DNA of 64,000 nt from Cotesia glomerata (GCF_020080835.1 NC_058159.1:20556474-20620473); one strand, 5' to 3'; positions 23,970-37,759 are shown, counted from the first letter of the stretch. Notes: generated from the letters alone by a model not told the origin. Numbers and translations: made by a program.

Positions 23970-24829
23970 TGTTAAGTGGATTATTTTAACAAATTCTTGA
24001 GTCAAGAAATCCATAAATGAAAACAATTTTTTTTTCCTTAGTATAATTTTCAGAACAAATTTTTTCATTTTTTTTTCTTATCTATCTTTGTACATAATAT
24101 CGCTCTTCTCTGATGAAAAAGAAAAAATTGTTATGCATCTATTTTTTCAATAAATAATAGCTGATAAATTTTATATGGTATTAAATCATCTTATTCACAA
24201 AAATATGTAATTCACTGAATGTGCTGGAAAAAAAACACGTGTGTGATTATGCGCCTAACGTGTGGGGAAATTCAGCATGAATAATATTTGGCTAGTTTAG
24301 ATAGTGTGGGTTTTATTATCTAATTTAATCTCACTTTATACCCTAAACCTATCATATGTACTTACAGCAGTAATAACAATACTGAATAATTTCACGACAA
24401 ATAAATATTTATTAATTTTTATTCGACACTAATTTTTTAAGAATATATAGAGTGAAACCGCCCATCGTTTAGATCTTTAAACCGTTATTTATAACGCACT
24501 CATTCCGCATCAGTTATCTATTCAGTTAATTTATTTATAGATCGTATGAAGCTAATGTAAATTCACAAAGGATAAGATATGAGTGTATTCATGAGATAGA
24601 CACTGCATTGACATTAATAACTTCAAGATGCAAAGTCAAAACATTTCATATGGAATAAAACGATTAGACATCAAGTTTGTATTAGCCCATGTTACTTTAA
24701 TCACAATAGTACGGAAGGTGGTCGTAGTTGCTTATGCAGAATAAAAGAAATATTCTTATGATAAGATATTAGCATTGTTTTTTTTTGTAAAATACTTTTT
24801 TCTTTATTTTTTAATTTTTGATATACAGA
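23970..24829. other. AT-rich noncoding stretch
   Basis: Nothing supported. The open frame at 24701-24904 crosses the edge of the neighbouring MITE and is not a gene. Confidence 0.55.
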
Positions 24830-25224
24830 GTGTCCCAGAAGTAACGGACGCCATTGTAGCATCTGATAAGTAAAATAATTCTGAGACGAAAAGTCCTTAG
24901 CCATTTTTTAATCAGACGCATAGATTAATAATTATTAATTAAAATAACGTCCTTTTATGCGTTAGAGAGAGAGCACTAGTGTTCAGTCAAGTGCGTTCCA
25001 AACGAAGACTCTTGCACGTGTGAATGTGTAAGTAAATATGTGTGACTACGTAATCTATAGAAGCTAGTTAGTCATACAGTTAGTTGTGTCTTTGTTTGGC
25101 ACATACTTGACTGGACACTGGCGCTCTCTCTCCAACAAATAAAGAGACGTTATTTTTAATTAATAATTAATTATCTATGCAGTTAATTAAAAAATAGCTA
25201 AGGACTTTTCGTCTCAGAATTATT

Positions 25225-26352
<1,128 letters not shown>

Positions 26353-26385
26353 TTTTTTTTTTCATCAGATGCTACAATGGCGTCC

Positions 26386-26432
26386 GTTATATTATATTAT
26401 ATTATAATATAATATATATATATATATATATA

Positions 26433-26477
<45 letters not shown>
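26386..26477. repeat. (AT)n tract between MITE copies
   Basis: Nearly pure AT/TATA repeats separate the two GTGTCCCAG MITE copies. Confidence 0.95.
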
Positions 26478-26478
<1 letters not shown>

Positions 26479-26912
26479 TGTCCCAGAAGTAACGGACGCC
26501 ATTGTAGCATCTGATAAACAAAATAATTCTGAGACGAAAAGTCCTTAGCCATTTTTTAATCAGACGCATAGATAATTAATTATTAATTAAAATAATGTCC
26601 TTTTATGCGTTAGAGAGAGCACTAGTGTTAAGTCAAGTGCGTTCCAACGAAGACGCTTGCACGTGTGAATGTGTAAATAAATATGTGTGACTACGTTAGC
26701 TATAAAAACTAGTTAGTCATACAGTTAGTTGTGTCTTTGTTTGGCACATATTTTACTGGACACTGGCGCCCTCTCTCTAACAAATAAAGAGACGTTATTT
26801 TTAATTAATAATTAATTATCTATGCGGTTAATTGAAAAATGGCTAAGGACTTTTCATCTCAGAATTATTTTTTTCATCAGATGCTACAATGGCGTCCGTG
26901 ACTTTTGGGACA

Positions 26913-26913
<1 letters not shown>
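26478..26913 (+). mobile_element. MITE with GTGTCCCAGAAGTAACGG ends, copy 2 (uninterrupted)
   Basis: A 436-bp unit with inverted ends GTGTCCCAGAAGTAACGG and CCGTGACTTTTGGGACAC. It is collinear with the split copy at 24830-26395 and serves as its empty-site reference. It is flanked on both sides by AT repeats, so any target duplication is masked. Confidence 0.85.
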
Positions 26914-26997
<84 letters not shown>

Positions 26998-27002
<5 letters not shown>

Positions 27003-27614
27003 CTGTGCCAATTAAATCGAAGATTTTTTTTTTCCGGTCCCATATCAAAATTTCGTTAAGTTACATAAAAAAAAATTGTGTCAAAATTTGAGTCCTTTAT
27101 CTTCATTTTTTAGTTAGCGCTCGCAAAAAGAAGAATTTTCGCCAAAAAAAGTTTTTTTTCACTTATTTTTTTATTATAGAAAATTCAATATACCAAATAT
27201 GAAAAAACCCTTGATATGGTTTTGTAGGAAATTAAATTCTCTACAAAGTTGATTTTTTGTCGAATTTAAAGAATCAACAGCTTCTTTTTAATAGCTAATT
27301 TAATTAAAATTTGTTTGATAATTTTTGTTTTCAATTATTGATGGACACGTATTAAACTACTCCTTAACGAAAAGAACTGACTAATACAATTTTTCTAGGA
27401 ATATTTATGATCTAAAAAAATAGTTTTTCTGCTTTAATTGATTGTATTACACAATTTTTTTGGCGAAAATTCTTCTTTTTGCGAGTGCTAACTGAAAAAT
27501 GAAGATGAAGGGCTCAAATTTTGACATAATTTTTTTTTTTTTTGTAACTCTCAACGAAATTTTGATATAGGACCGAAAAAAAAAAAAATCTTCGATTTAT
27601 TTGGCACAGTCTAA
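26998..27614. mobile_element. Nonautonomous TIR element TTAGACTGTGCCAA in (AT)n
   Basis: The terminal repeat begins TTAGACTGTGCCAA and is matched at 27571-27614. The arms continue inward (cgaaattttgatatrgg; gcgctcgcaaaaagaagaa / ttcttctttttgcgagtgc) to about 130 bp or more. The 617-bp element sits in (AT)n on both sides, like the TTAGGGTG elements at 30901, 37760 and 45441, and shares the TTAG..TG start and poly-A/T subterminal runs with them. It may be a distant relative. No coding capacity. Confidence 0.7.
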
Positions 27615-27619
27615 TATAT

Positions 27620-27645
27620 ATAGTCAAAACCGTTTATAACGACAT
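27620..27645 (+). repeat. Solitary pogo-like terminal repeat
   Basis: 'tagtcaaaaccgtttataac' directly follows the 26998-27614 element and matches the end of the 12373-13715 element. The opposite end was not found nearby, so this is a remnant. Confidence 0.55.
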
Positions 27646-28797
27646 ATATCATCAAAATAACTGTCAATGAAACCCTTCCACTGATTGACTTTGAAATCCA
27701 TTCCGAATCAAGTTTCAGTAAACATTTTCAAACATCGCAAACCACACTCTGACGTCCTACTGAAAACAATCAGAATAGCTTTTTGAGACCTTAAAACTTC
27801 GAATTCTGATGAAAACTAAATTTTTTTAAAATTGAACTTCAACCAAGTAACTTTCCAAGTTTTAGAAAATTTACGGTCTTACTATATAATGTAAATATTT
27901 TCAATATATCCGATTTGTGTTTCATGTATTCATTTGTAAACTTGTCAACTAATATATTCTTTGCATAAATATTAAATAAAACCTTTTTGTGTACTATTAA
28001 ATATTTTCAAAATATATCCTGTTAAGATTTCTGTGTTTATTATTTAGTTTTATTTATAAAAAGCTTATATAAAATAAAATGAAAACTTTGCTTTGTATTA
28101 ATTATAAACCACAAAATCGATAAAAGTTGTAAACTTTCTAGCAAAAATTATAGTGTTAGTTTAGAGATGCAGCAGCATAACTGACCTAACTTATTAAAAT
28201 GCTCTCACGCTGGGTGTTATTTCTTTTTTCAGAAAGGATGGTAAAAGTTTAGTTGGCACTGGTTATCCCGAGGTTATTATTGAACTGAAAATGTAATTTT
28301 TGTATTATATTTTCTCATATACTATTTCTAGGATACGTACATCCGACTGAGCTATGGCTTGAATATTTTAAAGTTTATTTTATAACGTTATAACATTTTA
28401 TATAATCAAACTGAACTAGAAGTTCATGCACAATAACGAGAGTAAAAGAAAACAATTAATAATACATTGTGAATTAAGTTTGTATCGTACCATTAAGTCC
28501 TTCCTTTTTTTTTTGTTAATTTTTTTAAATCATCAATTAATTAACTTATAATTAGTGTTGCAATCGGCCAAAAAATCATTACAGTCTAGCAATTAAAATC
28601 TACGTAAAAATATCGATAATTTGATAAGATATCTTGATAATGATTGATTTTCAAGTTTTGAAGATTTCCATCGATTATTATTATGATTGACTGTGGTAAA
28701 AAAAAAATTTTTAAATGTATGCTTTGGATTAATTTTTCATGACTTCATTGAAATGTTCAAAAATATTTAATTACTATTGAATTATCAAACATGATCT
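27646..28797. other. AT-rich noncoding stretch
   Basis: No gene, repeat end or RNA feature can be supported. Confidence 0.55.
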
Positions 28798-28949
28798 AAG
28801 GTAAAAGCCCCCGTAGCTGCTCATGTACCAGTAAATGCTCACTTCATGTATTTGTATATCTATATTCACAAATATATTTGTGAATATAGATATACAAATA
28901 CATGAAGTGAGCATGTACTGGTACATGAGCAGCTACTGGAGCTCTTACC
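28798..28949. mobile_element. Hairpin MITE with TAAGGTAAAAGCCCC ends, copy 1
   Basis: An almost perfect ~150-bp palindrome: 'aaggtaaaagccccc' to 'ggagctcttacc', with arms such as 'gctcatgtaccagta', 'cttcatgtatttgtat' and their complements. A second copy at 47419-47562 keeps the ends and centre but has different arm bases (gatcatgtaccag). The paired changes in both arms are what fold-back elements show. Confidence 0.85.
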
Positions 28950-29890
28950 ATATTACTGATTTACAATTAAAAGTAAATCAGAAAATAAGAAAGTTAACTA
29001 TTTTCAATAATTGACACTATTGTTATTTCATAAATTTCTTGGCATTTTATTATTCATTTCATTACGCATGTACCGTACCTGATCAGTTGGTTTGATAATA
29101 TGCATGTGCGTAAAAATATAAATTTGACGATCTATATAATATAAGTGAATGAAAAGTGGTTGATTTAATTTTTTTATAAATAATTGTAATTAAACGACAC
29201 TACAGAAGATCACTATCTTTAATACCGTTTATTCACTTGGTGATATAAATTTATTCAAAAAAAAAAAAAAATCATTTGATTAATAGATATTTTGTCAAGT
29301 TATCGTGTACGTAGAAAATGTATAAAATGTTTTCGAAGCTTAAGATCCCATAATCAACAAAAACAGTTTTTCAGCTATTTTAGTAATTTCGTTATTTCTA
29401 TCACGTTTAATTATATATTTTGTTTCTAAAACACGGATTTAATATTCACCACATTCACTGTGTAATAGTATACAAATCATAACCCGTGAAAAAATTTTTC
29501 GATGTTATCTGATCTGATCATATATGGTTACATTCGAATTTATATAAGAATAAAAAAAAATTATTATAATTTTTTTCGTCCCAAAAATATGTACGTCTAT
29601 TAACTTGTCGTGTTAATCAAAAATTGATTTAGTATTTAATTAAACTAAAACCCAATCTCAAATGAGTTTTTCATAAAAGTAATAAGAATTATTATTATTT
29701 TCGAACTCAATATTTCATACTTAACTCTTTTATCAGGAGACAATTCAGCGATCAATTTTGAAACTACACATATGATATGGTACTCAAATTGGAGCTTATT
29801 TAAAGAGATTTCAGATTCAATTTACAGAGATTCAATAAGTTATTCTATTCAAAAGTTATTCGAGTAAGAAAGTGAAGAAAAATGAATTTT
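28950..29890. other. AT-rich noncoding stretch
   Basis: Nothing gene-like is visible. Confidence 0.55.
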
Positions 29891-29894
29891 TACA

Positions 29895-30175
29895 CTGAAA
29901 AAAATAATTAGTAGAGGCTACCGATTGGTAATCGGTAGAGGTTACCGATTGGTAATCGGTAGAGGTTACCGATTTTTTTTTCGGTAGAGGCTGCCGATTA
30001 AAATCGGGAGAGGTTACCGATTTTTTTTCAGTAGCAGCTACCGATTTCTAATCGGTAACCTCTACCGTTTTCAATCGGTTGCCTCTACCGATTTTAATCG
30101 GTAACCTCTACCGAAAAATCGGTAGCCTCTACCGAAAAATCGGTAACCTCTACCGATTTACATTTACCGAAGAAA
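29895..30175. repeat. Palindromic minisatellite of 'gaggttaccgatt' units
   Basis: About eighteen copies of a 13-20-bp unit, 'agaggttaccgatt' or its complement. The first half runs in one orientation and the second half (from about 30047) in the opposite, so the array forms one large hairpin. Unit variants (accgatttttt, gccgattaaaatcgg) are shared between the arms. It may be a fold-back element starting 'cactgaaaaaaataatt'. Confidence 0.85.
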
Positions 30176-30449
30176 TAGTTTTTGGGGCCTATAACTAAAG
30201 TAGAAATGACATGTCAACATGATTTTCATGTGACAGCAACATGATTTTCATGTGGTAGTAACATAATTTTCATGTGGCAGGCAATCCTTTATTTATGATT
30301 TGATGTAACGTTTTAATTGATTTCGCTTTTTGTTGCTATTGCAACCACTTTGGCAACGATTACCATCATGAGAACGGTTAGATATTATTAATTGAAATTT
30401 GTAAAAATATTGATTGATGAAATTTTCGATGATAAACATTTTGTCCAAA
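30176..30449. other. Short noncoding stretch
   Basis: It contains three imperfect copies of 'catgattttcatgtggcag' near 30211-30280 and otherwise nothing recognisable. Confidence 0.5.
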
Positions 30450-30870
30450 ACGTACTCAAATGAAAGGTCTCGATGAGCGTAACATCAGGATGAGCTTATT
30501 ATCTTAAGAAAAGTCAATAATTAGGAAATGATGTTGTATTTTGTTCACTGATGATATTTTTAACGATGTAAGCTTGTCCTGGTGTTACACTTATCGAGAT
30601 CTTCCATTTGAATATCCACACGAATTTTTTATGTATTTTATATATTGTACAAATATGAAAAATGTCATATATATACAATGTATGAAAAAGTCGTGTGCGT
30701 ACTCAAACGACACGTCTCAATGAGAGTAACATCAGGATGAGTTTACATTTTTAAAAATGTCAATAATTAAGAAATGACGTTGTATTTTGTCCACTAATGA
30801 TATTGTTAACGATATAAGCTTATCCTGGTGTTACACTTATCGAGACCTTTAATTTGAGTACCCACATCAA
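30450..30870. repeat. Fold-back unit array, part 1 (two units)
   Basis: Two tandem ~175-bp hairpin units (about 30451-30620 and 30694-30870). Each starts 'gtactcaaatgaaaggtctc', continues 'gtaacatcaggatgagctta', and returns as the complement 'aagctcatcctggtgttac'. Units are joined by AT-rich linkers containing 'tatatatt'. The array resumes at 34455 after the transposon at 30901-34450. Confidence 0.8.
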
Positions 30871-30900
30871 TTTTTCATATATTTATATATATCATATATA

Positions 30901-33900
30901 TTAGGGTGTTTAAAAAAAAAAAAAAAAATTTTTTTTTTTTAATGGTGTTGAAAAGTTGAAAGTACATTTAAAAACAAAAATTTTGGCGCCTATTAGAGCC
31001 CTTAATATTAATATTAAGGTTTGCCTCAATTCATTTGTAATTTTTCTATTTAAATAACACGAGAAAACTTTTTTTTTATTTTTGAATTTTAATTACTTCG
31101 GGATGGCTTGTTTACGCAATATCCCAGAGAGAGGTCTTATAGGAAATTTCACGCTCTACAAAAAACGTTTGAAGGTCAAAGTTCCTCAGATCAACCGTTT
31201 CAAAGATATTTGCAATCAAAAATAACACCAATCAAAAATTTCAAATATTTTCCAATAAAATTGCAAAAAAAAAATCATACTTTATATTGATATTGTTTTT
31301 TTTTGTAAAATCAATTGAATTCTGTTAATTTGAAATTTTAATTTTTTTTTTTGCTTATTATAAACAAATGATTTTTGGGTCTCTTATATAACAAATTTAT
31401 TTTATTTTCTACCAAATACTAATAAATCCTATTAAACAATCAATTCTTTATAACAAAAAACAACATTTAACAACAATTCATAAAATTTTTTCTAACTTGA
31501 AAATATTACAGTTTTATAAAATTATTTTTATTGCAATTAGGATATTGTTTTCTGTGTTCTGTCACTACTTGCAATAAATACTGAAGCTATTCTTCATTTT
31601 TCGTTAAGCATCGATTATACTGCTCTATCAATGCCACGCCGCGTTCTGCTACATCATTTACAACTTGAAGTTTCTCAAAATACTCCAAGTTTCTTTTGTA
31701 ATTTAGATTCTGAGGCCACAAAGTTACATCCTCATCAATGAAATCATACGACAAATCAAACGATTTAAACAGATTTATCGATCTCATAGATACAAATTGA
31801 CTAAGATCTTTATTTAATAATGACTCTAAATTTTTCTTATCGATTATAAAACGACTCGTTGTAGTTTCATTGGTTTCACTGTTTTTTAAAGCATGAACTA
31901 TTCTTCTTTTTGTTTCAACTGAAACAGTTTTGTCAAAGAGAGATAAAACAGACAACTCGTTATTTAAATACCACAAGTGATCGGCTAATTTTTCTGAGCA
32001 TGCCCGTGAAATAGTATTATTAAATATTTTATATGAAATTAATTCTTTAATTAAAGTTAAATCATTATTAGGTGCTGCTATAGCGCACGGCGCAGTATAC
32101 CAAGCTTTTAAATAAAATATGATAAATAAACTAAGTTCTCGTAATCCAGCTATTTCTGATTTAGTAAGATGAAATTCATTTCTAAATAAAAAAATTTTTA
32201 AACTATATATTGCTTTAGCCATTCACCTTGCATGATGGACGGCTCCAGGACGCTTAAATGTAATATTTGTGGTAGTAGCACTCAAAAATATCGATGATAA
32301 TTGCAGGAGTTCACGGTAATCGTCACGACAATGATCCATCTACAAAAAAAGTTCAAAGTCAAAATAAAATTAATTACATTGCAACCTCAAAGTAAAGAAC
32401 ATTAATTATTATCAACTGATGTGAAGTAAAAGTTACAAAATATTTTACAAATGCAATTGTAATCGCTAATGATGATTAAAAGTGTAATAATCATGTGAAA
32501 TTGATTTCCAATATTTTTATTTACAACGGGGTTAATTATTAAGTGTAAAATGGATGATTATACGGAACTTCATAAATTTTCATGTTTCACTTTAACATCA
32601 GTTGATAATTCTTTAGCGCTGGATTAAAAAATTTTACTTCTATTTGATTATTAACGAATTTCAAAATTTCATCTTTGATTGGTGTTATAACTTCCAAAAT
32701 TTCTTGGTCATAAATACCAGTATATTTCAAATGCACTTCGAAGAACAATTTCAAAAATATGGTGTCGACATGGCAAGTATAACAGTTGTCGATTCAGAGC
32801 CTTTTCTACTAATACACACGCACCATTTCTGATTCCTGTAAAAATAAAATAAGAATTTAGCATTTAACATTACTATAACTAAACGCTTTATATATTAATA
32901 ATTAATAAGTAATTTACCCGTATTTGACGCTGTAGTATTAGAACACAATGCTTTGATGTTATCAGTATTGATATTCCATTGTTTCACTGTTGTAATAATA
33001 GCTGAAGCTTGATTTTGTCCAGTTCCAGATTCTAGTTTGGGGACTCCTAACAGTTGAAATTTACCTGATGATGATAAAATAATAGGAAGCCGGTCAACTT
33101 GTTCTATACCTGTAATATCTGACAACAGTTTTCCATCAAAATGTAGCACATAATTATCAGTTTCCAAATTAGTTTTCAGATTTAACGTCGCTTCTTTGCG
33201 AAATTTTTCCCGTGCTCGGTGAATAGTCAAATGACTGAAGTTTACGCTTGCACAATCAATATTTAGGCTAGATAATAAAGTAGCAAAAATGAAAGTCGCC
33301 GATCTACTACTCACATTAGCTCTATCCAAAGCCGCAGCAAGTTCTGGTGTCATTAGATCAATTTTAGGAATTTGTTGTTTTGGAATTTCATCTTTACAAT
33401 CAGAGATTATACGAGAAGTATTACTTTCCAAAGATTTCTGGGATAACTTAGATGTTTGACTTGATATTTCATGATTAACAACATTATCAGTCTCAACTGT
33501 ACAAGAATAGTCAACATTGTCATTACCGAACTCTCCGACATCAAATGTACCACTATCATTATTGTTATTATAATTGATATCAATGTTCTCTTCATTATTG
33601 TTATCACTATTACTGTAGTTATTATTTTCATCGCTAACATCAACATCCATATCTTCAACATCTTCTGGAATTGGTTGAGAATTATATGAAATAAAACTAC
33701 GTCGACTGGAAGATTTTTGTCCCAAATAAAATAATCTTTTTTCTTTATCCAGTAAATTTAGCACATCAGCATGAGCTATATCAAATAGTTTATTTAATTC
33801 GTCCCGAAAAAGGGATTCATTTTTTTTTTGAGATTTGGACTTTTTCCTCTTACAGTCTTTTTGTTAATTCCTCCATTGATTGTAATTTGAGGTTAGTTTT

Positions 33901-34450
33901 AAAAAAGCAGATCTTTTCTCTCTTGTCGGGATTTGTGCCACACACCAAATTTCGAAAACTTTGTCGACAGTGGTTGATGTGCTTTCTTTTACTGAAAAAT
34001 TTTTCGTTTTGAGCAAATTAAATTAATAATATAACGAATTTAAATAACAATCAATATCAATAAAGAAAGACAATGACGAGAAGATAGAACAAAGCATTGA
34101 AAGCAGAGCAACAAAGAGAAATTGGTACTGAACGACCAAGCTTACCAACACAGAGCTTACTAACTACATTACTCAAATCAAACGAATATACTACTTTTAT
34201 CGACGGAGCTGAATAAAGCTCATTCAATATTTTTTAAATGAAAAAAATTAATCAAATTTTATAGTTGATTGAATTGATTTAATATATTTATAATTTTTTT
34301 AACATTTTTAATAAAATACAATGATGAGTGTTTGTTTAGTTAGTGTGATCAGGAACTTTATATTTTCATCTTACAAAAATTTATGAACTTTATGAAATAT
34401 AAGATTAATTTGTTATAAAAGAGACCCAAAAATCATTTATTTGATATTTG
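30901..34450 (-). mobile_element. Long-TIR TTAGGGTG DNA transposon with transposase pseudogene (right end truncated)
   Basis: It starts TTAGGGTGTT at 30901 in TATA sequence. The conserved subterminal phrase 'cccttaatattaatattaag' (about 30999) is shared with the elements at 37760 and 45441. An internal inverted repeat ('aatgatttttgggtctctt' near 31370, inverted at about 34410-34435) shows where the TIRs once paired. The outer ~460 bp of the right TIR, including CACCCTAA, are missing. It sits inside the fold-back array, which resumes at 34455. The only gene is the minus-strand transposase pseudogene. Confidence 0.75.
31500..34012 (-). pseudogene. Intron-containing DDE-type transposase, decayed
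   Basis: On the minus strand, pieces of one protein are read in order. An N-terminal part follows an acceptor-like 'tttttcag' near 34015 (VFEIWCVAQIPTR, then NKLFDI); it has a TAA stop and a poly-A frameshift. A 289-codon stretch (33764-32929) has an acidic, Asn-rich linker, then YVLHFDGK and CSNTTASNTG. An intron with GT/AG ends (32927-32836) follows, then GACVLVEKAL and CRHHIFEIVL, a frameshift, a second intron ending at 32340, and a C-terminal part (MDHCRDDY, FKRPGAVHHAR, ... AERGVALIEQY, LLQVVTEHRKQYPN). Single stops interrupt it at 32223 (HHAR*MAKAIYS) and about 31589 (NEE*LQYLLQVV). FDGK and AERG are plausible catalytic D and E. In CSNTTASNTG the expected acidic residue is N, so it would be inactive even if restored. 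Proteins of this layout occur in many animal genomes as uncharacterised transposases; superfamily not assigned. Confidence 0.8.
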
Positions 34451-35130
34451 TAACCTGGGTACTCAATGGAAGCTATTGATGAGTGTAACATCAGGATGAG
34501 CTTATATCTTCAAAAACGTTATTAATTAAGCAATAACTGTGTATCTTGTGAACTATTGACATATTTTAGGATATAAGCTCATCCCGATGTTACACTCATC
34601 GAGACTTTTCATTTGAGTACCCACATCAATTTTTCGTATATTTATATATATTATATATATGTATATATGAAAAATATATCAAAAATGCATGTGGGTACTC
34701 AAGTGAAAGCTCTTGATGAGTGTAACATCGGGATGAGCTTATATCTTAAAAAATGTCAATAATTAAGAAATGACATTGTATCTTGTAAAATATTAACATT
34801 TGTAAAGATATAAGCTCATCCCGATGTTACACTTATCGAGACCTTTCATTTGAATGCCCACATGAATTTTTTTTATATTTTATATATTTTACAAATATGA
34901 AAAATATTATACATATGAAATGTATGAAAAAAATCGTGTGCGTACTCAAATGAAAGGTCTCAGTGAGAGTAACATCAGGATGAGTTTATACTTCAAAAAA
35001 TATCAATAATTAAGAAATAACGTTGTATTTTGTCCACTAATTATATTTTTAACGATAAAAGCTCATTCTGGTAAGCTCATTAACGATAAAAGCTCATTAT
35101 ATAGTTAAAAATATCATCAGTGGACAAAAT
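34451..35130. repeat. Fold-back unit array, part 2 (three units plus fragment)
   Basis: Units at about 34455-34625, 34689-34863 and 34937-35075 match the units at 30450-30870. An inverted fragment (aacgataaaagctcatt, then ggacaaaatacaacg) extends to about 35130. Arms pair 'gagtgtaacatc' with 'gatgttacactc'. Linkers again hold 'tatatatt' runs. Confidence 0.8.
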
Positions 35131-36672
35131 ACAACGTAATTTCCTATTTGATAAAATTCATTCTTAGCTGAACTTGACATGATACATGAAGACTCCCACC
35201 AAATTTGAAGTCTGTCGAAGTTACAGTTTGGAAATTAAAATTTTAGATTTTAACACCCACCCCCGCAATTCCTATCGGAATTAAAATTTATTGAAATCCA
35301 TTTTGAGATGATCTCTACAAGAGAAATAAAAGATTTCTACCAAATTTAGAGTTTTCAGAAGCTATATTATGGAAATGAACATTTTTTATTGTCAACACCC
35401 ACTCCCGCGATCCTTATTGGAGGTGATTCGTTGTAAAATCCGTTCTTAGATCATTTCTATATCACATATAGAAAACTCCTATCAAATTTGAAGTCTATAG
35501 GAGCTATAGCTTTGAAATTAAAAATTTTAATTGTAAATACCCACCCCCGCAAACCCCTGTGGGGTGAGCTATCGTAAAATTCGTTCCTATATTATTTCTA
35601 CATCTCTAACAGAAAATTCCTACCCAGTTTGGAGTCTATTGGAGCTATAGTTTGAAAACGGGAATTTTTTATTGTTAACGCCCCCGCAATCCTCTTTGGG
35701 GTAGGATATCGTAAAATTCGTTCATAAATTATTTTTACATCATGTACAGAAATTTCCTATAAAATTTGGAATCTGTAGGAGCTATAGCTTGAAAATTACA
35801 AATTTTCATTGTTAATACCCACCCTCGCAACCCTCTGTGGGGTGGGATATCATAAAATTCGTTCATAAAGTATTTCTACATTACTTATAAAAAATTCCTA
35901 CCAAATTTGGAGTCTGTAGGAGCTATAGCTTGAAAATTAAAAATTTTCATTGTTAATACGCACCCCCGCAACCCTCTGTGGGGTGTAATATCGTAAAGTT
36001 CGTTCATAGATTATTTCTAGATCTCTGACAGAAGATTCTTACTAAATTTGGAGTCGATAGGAGCTATAGTTTAAAAATGGGAATTTTTGATTGTTAACGC
36101 CCCCGCAACCCCCTTTGTGGGTGGAATTTCGTTAAATCCGTTCTTAGCTGACTTCTACTCGGTAAAAAGAATATTCCTACCAAATTTCAAGTCTCTAGGT
36201 CTTATGGTTCCAGAGATATCGTGATGAGTGACTATATACGTGGAAATCTCATATATACATAGATGTGGGTGAGTGCATGGATGGATGCGTGGGTGGATGC
36301 GTGGGAGTGGGGGGGGTGGATGTGTGGGATGGTGTGGATGGAGAAGCATTGAAAGCGTAGAGTTGATGTTATACATTTTTCCGACTTCTTTATAAGCTAG
36401 AAAAAAAAAAGAATGACGAAAAAACGATCGTCTTTTGTTTTATTGATGGAAACAAAAAACAAACGACTACACACATAAATTAATAAAAAAAATAGGAATT
36501 TTCTATTGTTAACTCCCCCGCAAGACCCCTTGTGGGTGAAATTTCGTAAAATCCGTTCTTAGCTGACCTCTACTCGGCAAAAGGAATATTCCTACCAAAT
36601 TTCAAGTCAATCGACCTAATAGTTTCTGAGATTTCGTGATGAGTGAGTTCAAAAATGGGATCTCCTATATAT
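35131..36672 (-). repeat. ~140-bp tandem-repeat element, inverted copy (arm 1)
   Basis: Seven or more ~140-bp units, recognised by 'cacccccgcaaccctctgtgg' and 'aaatttggagtctatagg', followed by a GGATG/GTGGA-rich stretch (36262-36340). The terminal part ends 'gatgagtgagttcaaaaat' and 'gggatctcctatata'. Unit by unit it is the inverted counterpart of 42935-44630, including the private phrase 'tataaagaagtcgg' (36367-36395 and 43225-43240). It is noncoding. A 73-codon Pro/His-rich frame over the GGATG stretch is spurious. Confidence 0.8.
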
Positions 36673-36867
36673 ATAGATTTATTGGCACCAGATGTACAGC
36701 TTGTCTAACAAACTCTGATACATCTTTCGCTTAAATCTACTTTTCTTACACTAATTTTATAATTTATTATTTTATTTTAGTATTCCAACTTGATAGTTAA
36801 TCTATATTTCAATCCATAACGCTAGTAAATACTTTCTTCGACTTTGGGTCGTTTCCTTAGTTTCAGT
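36673..36867. other. Short AT-rich spacer
   Basis: Unique-looking AT-rich sequence between two copies of the tandem-repeat element, with no feature recognised. Confidence 0.5.
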
Positions 36868-37665
36868 TTATCGCATATAGGAGATTTTTTTCAAATTTGG
36901 AGCTTATAGGAGCTACAGCTCGAAAATTTAAAATTTTAATTGTTAAAACCCACCCTCGCACCCCCCTGTGGGGAGGGATATCGTAAAATTCGTTCATAAA
37001 TTATTTTTACATTACTTACAGAAAATTCATACAAAATTATGAGTCTGTCGGAGCTGTAGCTCAGAAATTTAAAATTTTCATTGTTAACGCCCACCCCCGC
37101 AATCCACATTGAGGGTAGGCTGTCATTAAATCCGCTCTTGAATCATTTCTACATCCCATAGAACAGATTCTTACCAAATTTGGAGTCTATAGGAGCTCTA
37201 CAGCTCGGAAATTTAAAATTTTCATTGTTAAGACCCACCCCCGCACTCCTCTGTGGAGTGGGATATCGTAAAATTCGTTCATAAATTATTTTCACATCAC
37301 TTACACAAAATTCATACAAAATTAGGAGTCTGTAGGAGCTAGAAGTCGGAAATTTTTAATTTTCATTTTTAACGTCCACCCCCGCAATCCATATTGGGAG
37401 TAGATTGTCGTAAAATCCGCTCTTAGATCATTTCTACATCACATATAGGAGATTCCTACCAAATTTGAAGTCGATAGGAGCTATAGGTTAAAAATGGGAA
37501 TTTTCTATTGTTAACGCCCCCGCAACCCCCCTTGTGGGTGGAATTTCGTAAAATCCGTTCTTAGCTGACCTCTACTCGGCGAAAGGAATATTCCTACCAA
37601 ATTTCAAGTCGCTACGCCTTATGGTTCCAGAGATATCGTGATGAGTGACTATCTATATCTATAGA
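36868..37665 (-). repeat. ~140-bp tandem-repeat element, shorter inverted copy
   Basis: Five units with the same 'cacccccgca' signature end in the terminal part 'gatatcgtgatgagtgact', then 'aaagtctcctatatata', which leads into (AT)n. It has the same orientation as 35131-36672. Confidence 0.75.
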
Positions 37666-37673
37666 AAGTCTCC

Positions 37674-37694
37674 TATATATATATATATATATAT

Positions 37695-37749
<55 letters not shown>
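37674..37749. repeat. (AT)n tract
   Basis: Almost pure AT repeats immediately left of the TTAGGGTGG element. Ile/Tyr-repeat open frames here are artefacts. Confidence 0.95.
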
Positions 37750-37751
<2 letters not shown>

Positions 37752-37759
37752 TGTATAGA

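Noticed and set aside
26843..27043. Ile-Tyr repeat open frames (also 37659-37961)
   Set aside because: Translations of (AT)n tracts.
33407..33689. Overlapping frames rich in Ile/Thr/Asn on both strands
   Set aside because: Shadows of the Asn/Asp-rich linker of the minus-strand transposase pseudogene.
36155..36376. Pro/His-rich 73-codon protein
   Set aside because: It translates the GGATG/GTGGG minisatellite of the tandem-repeat element.
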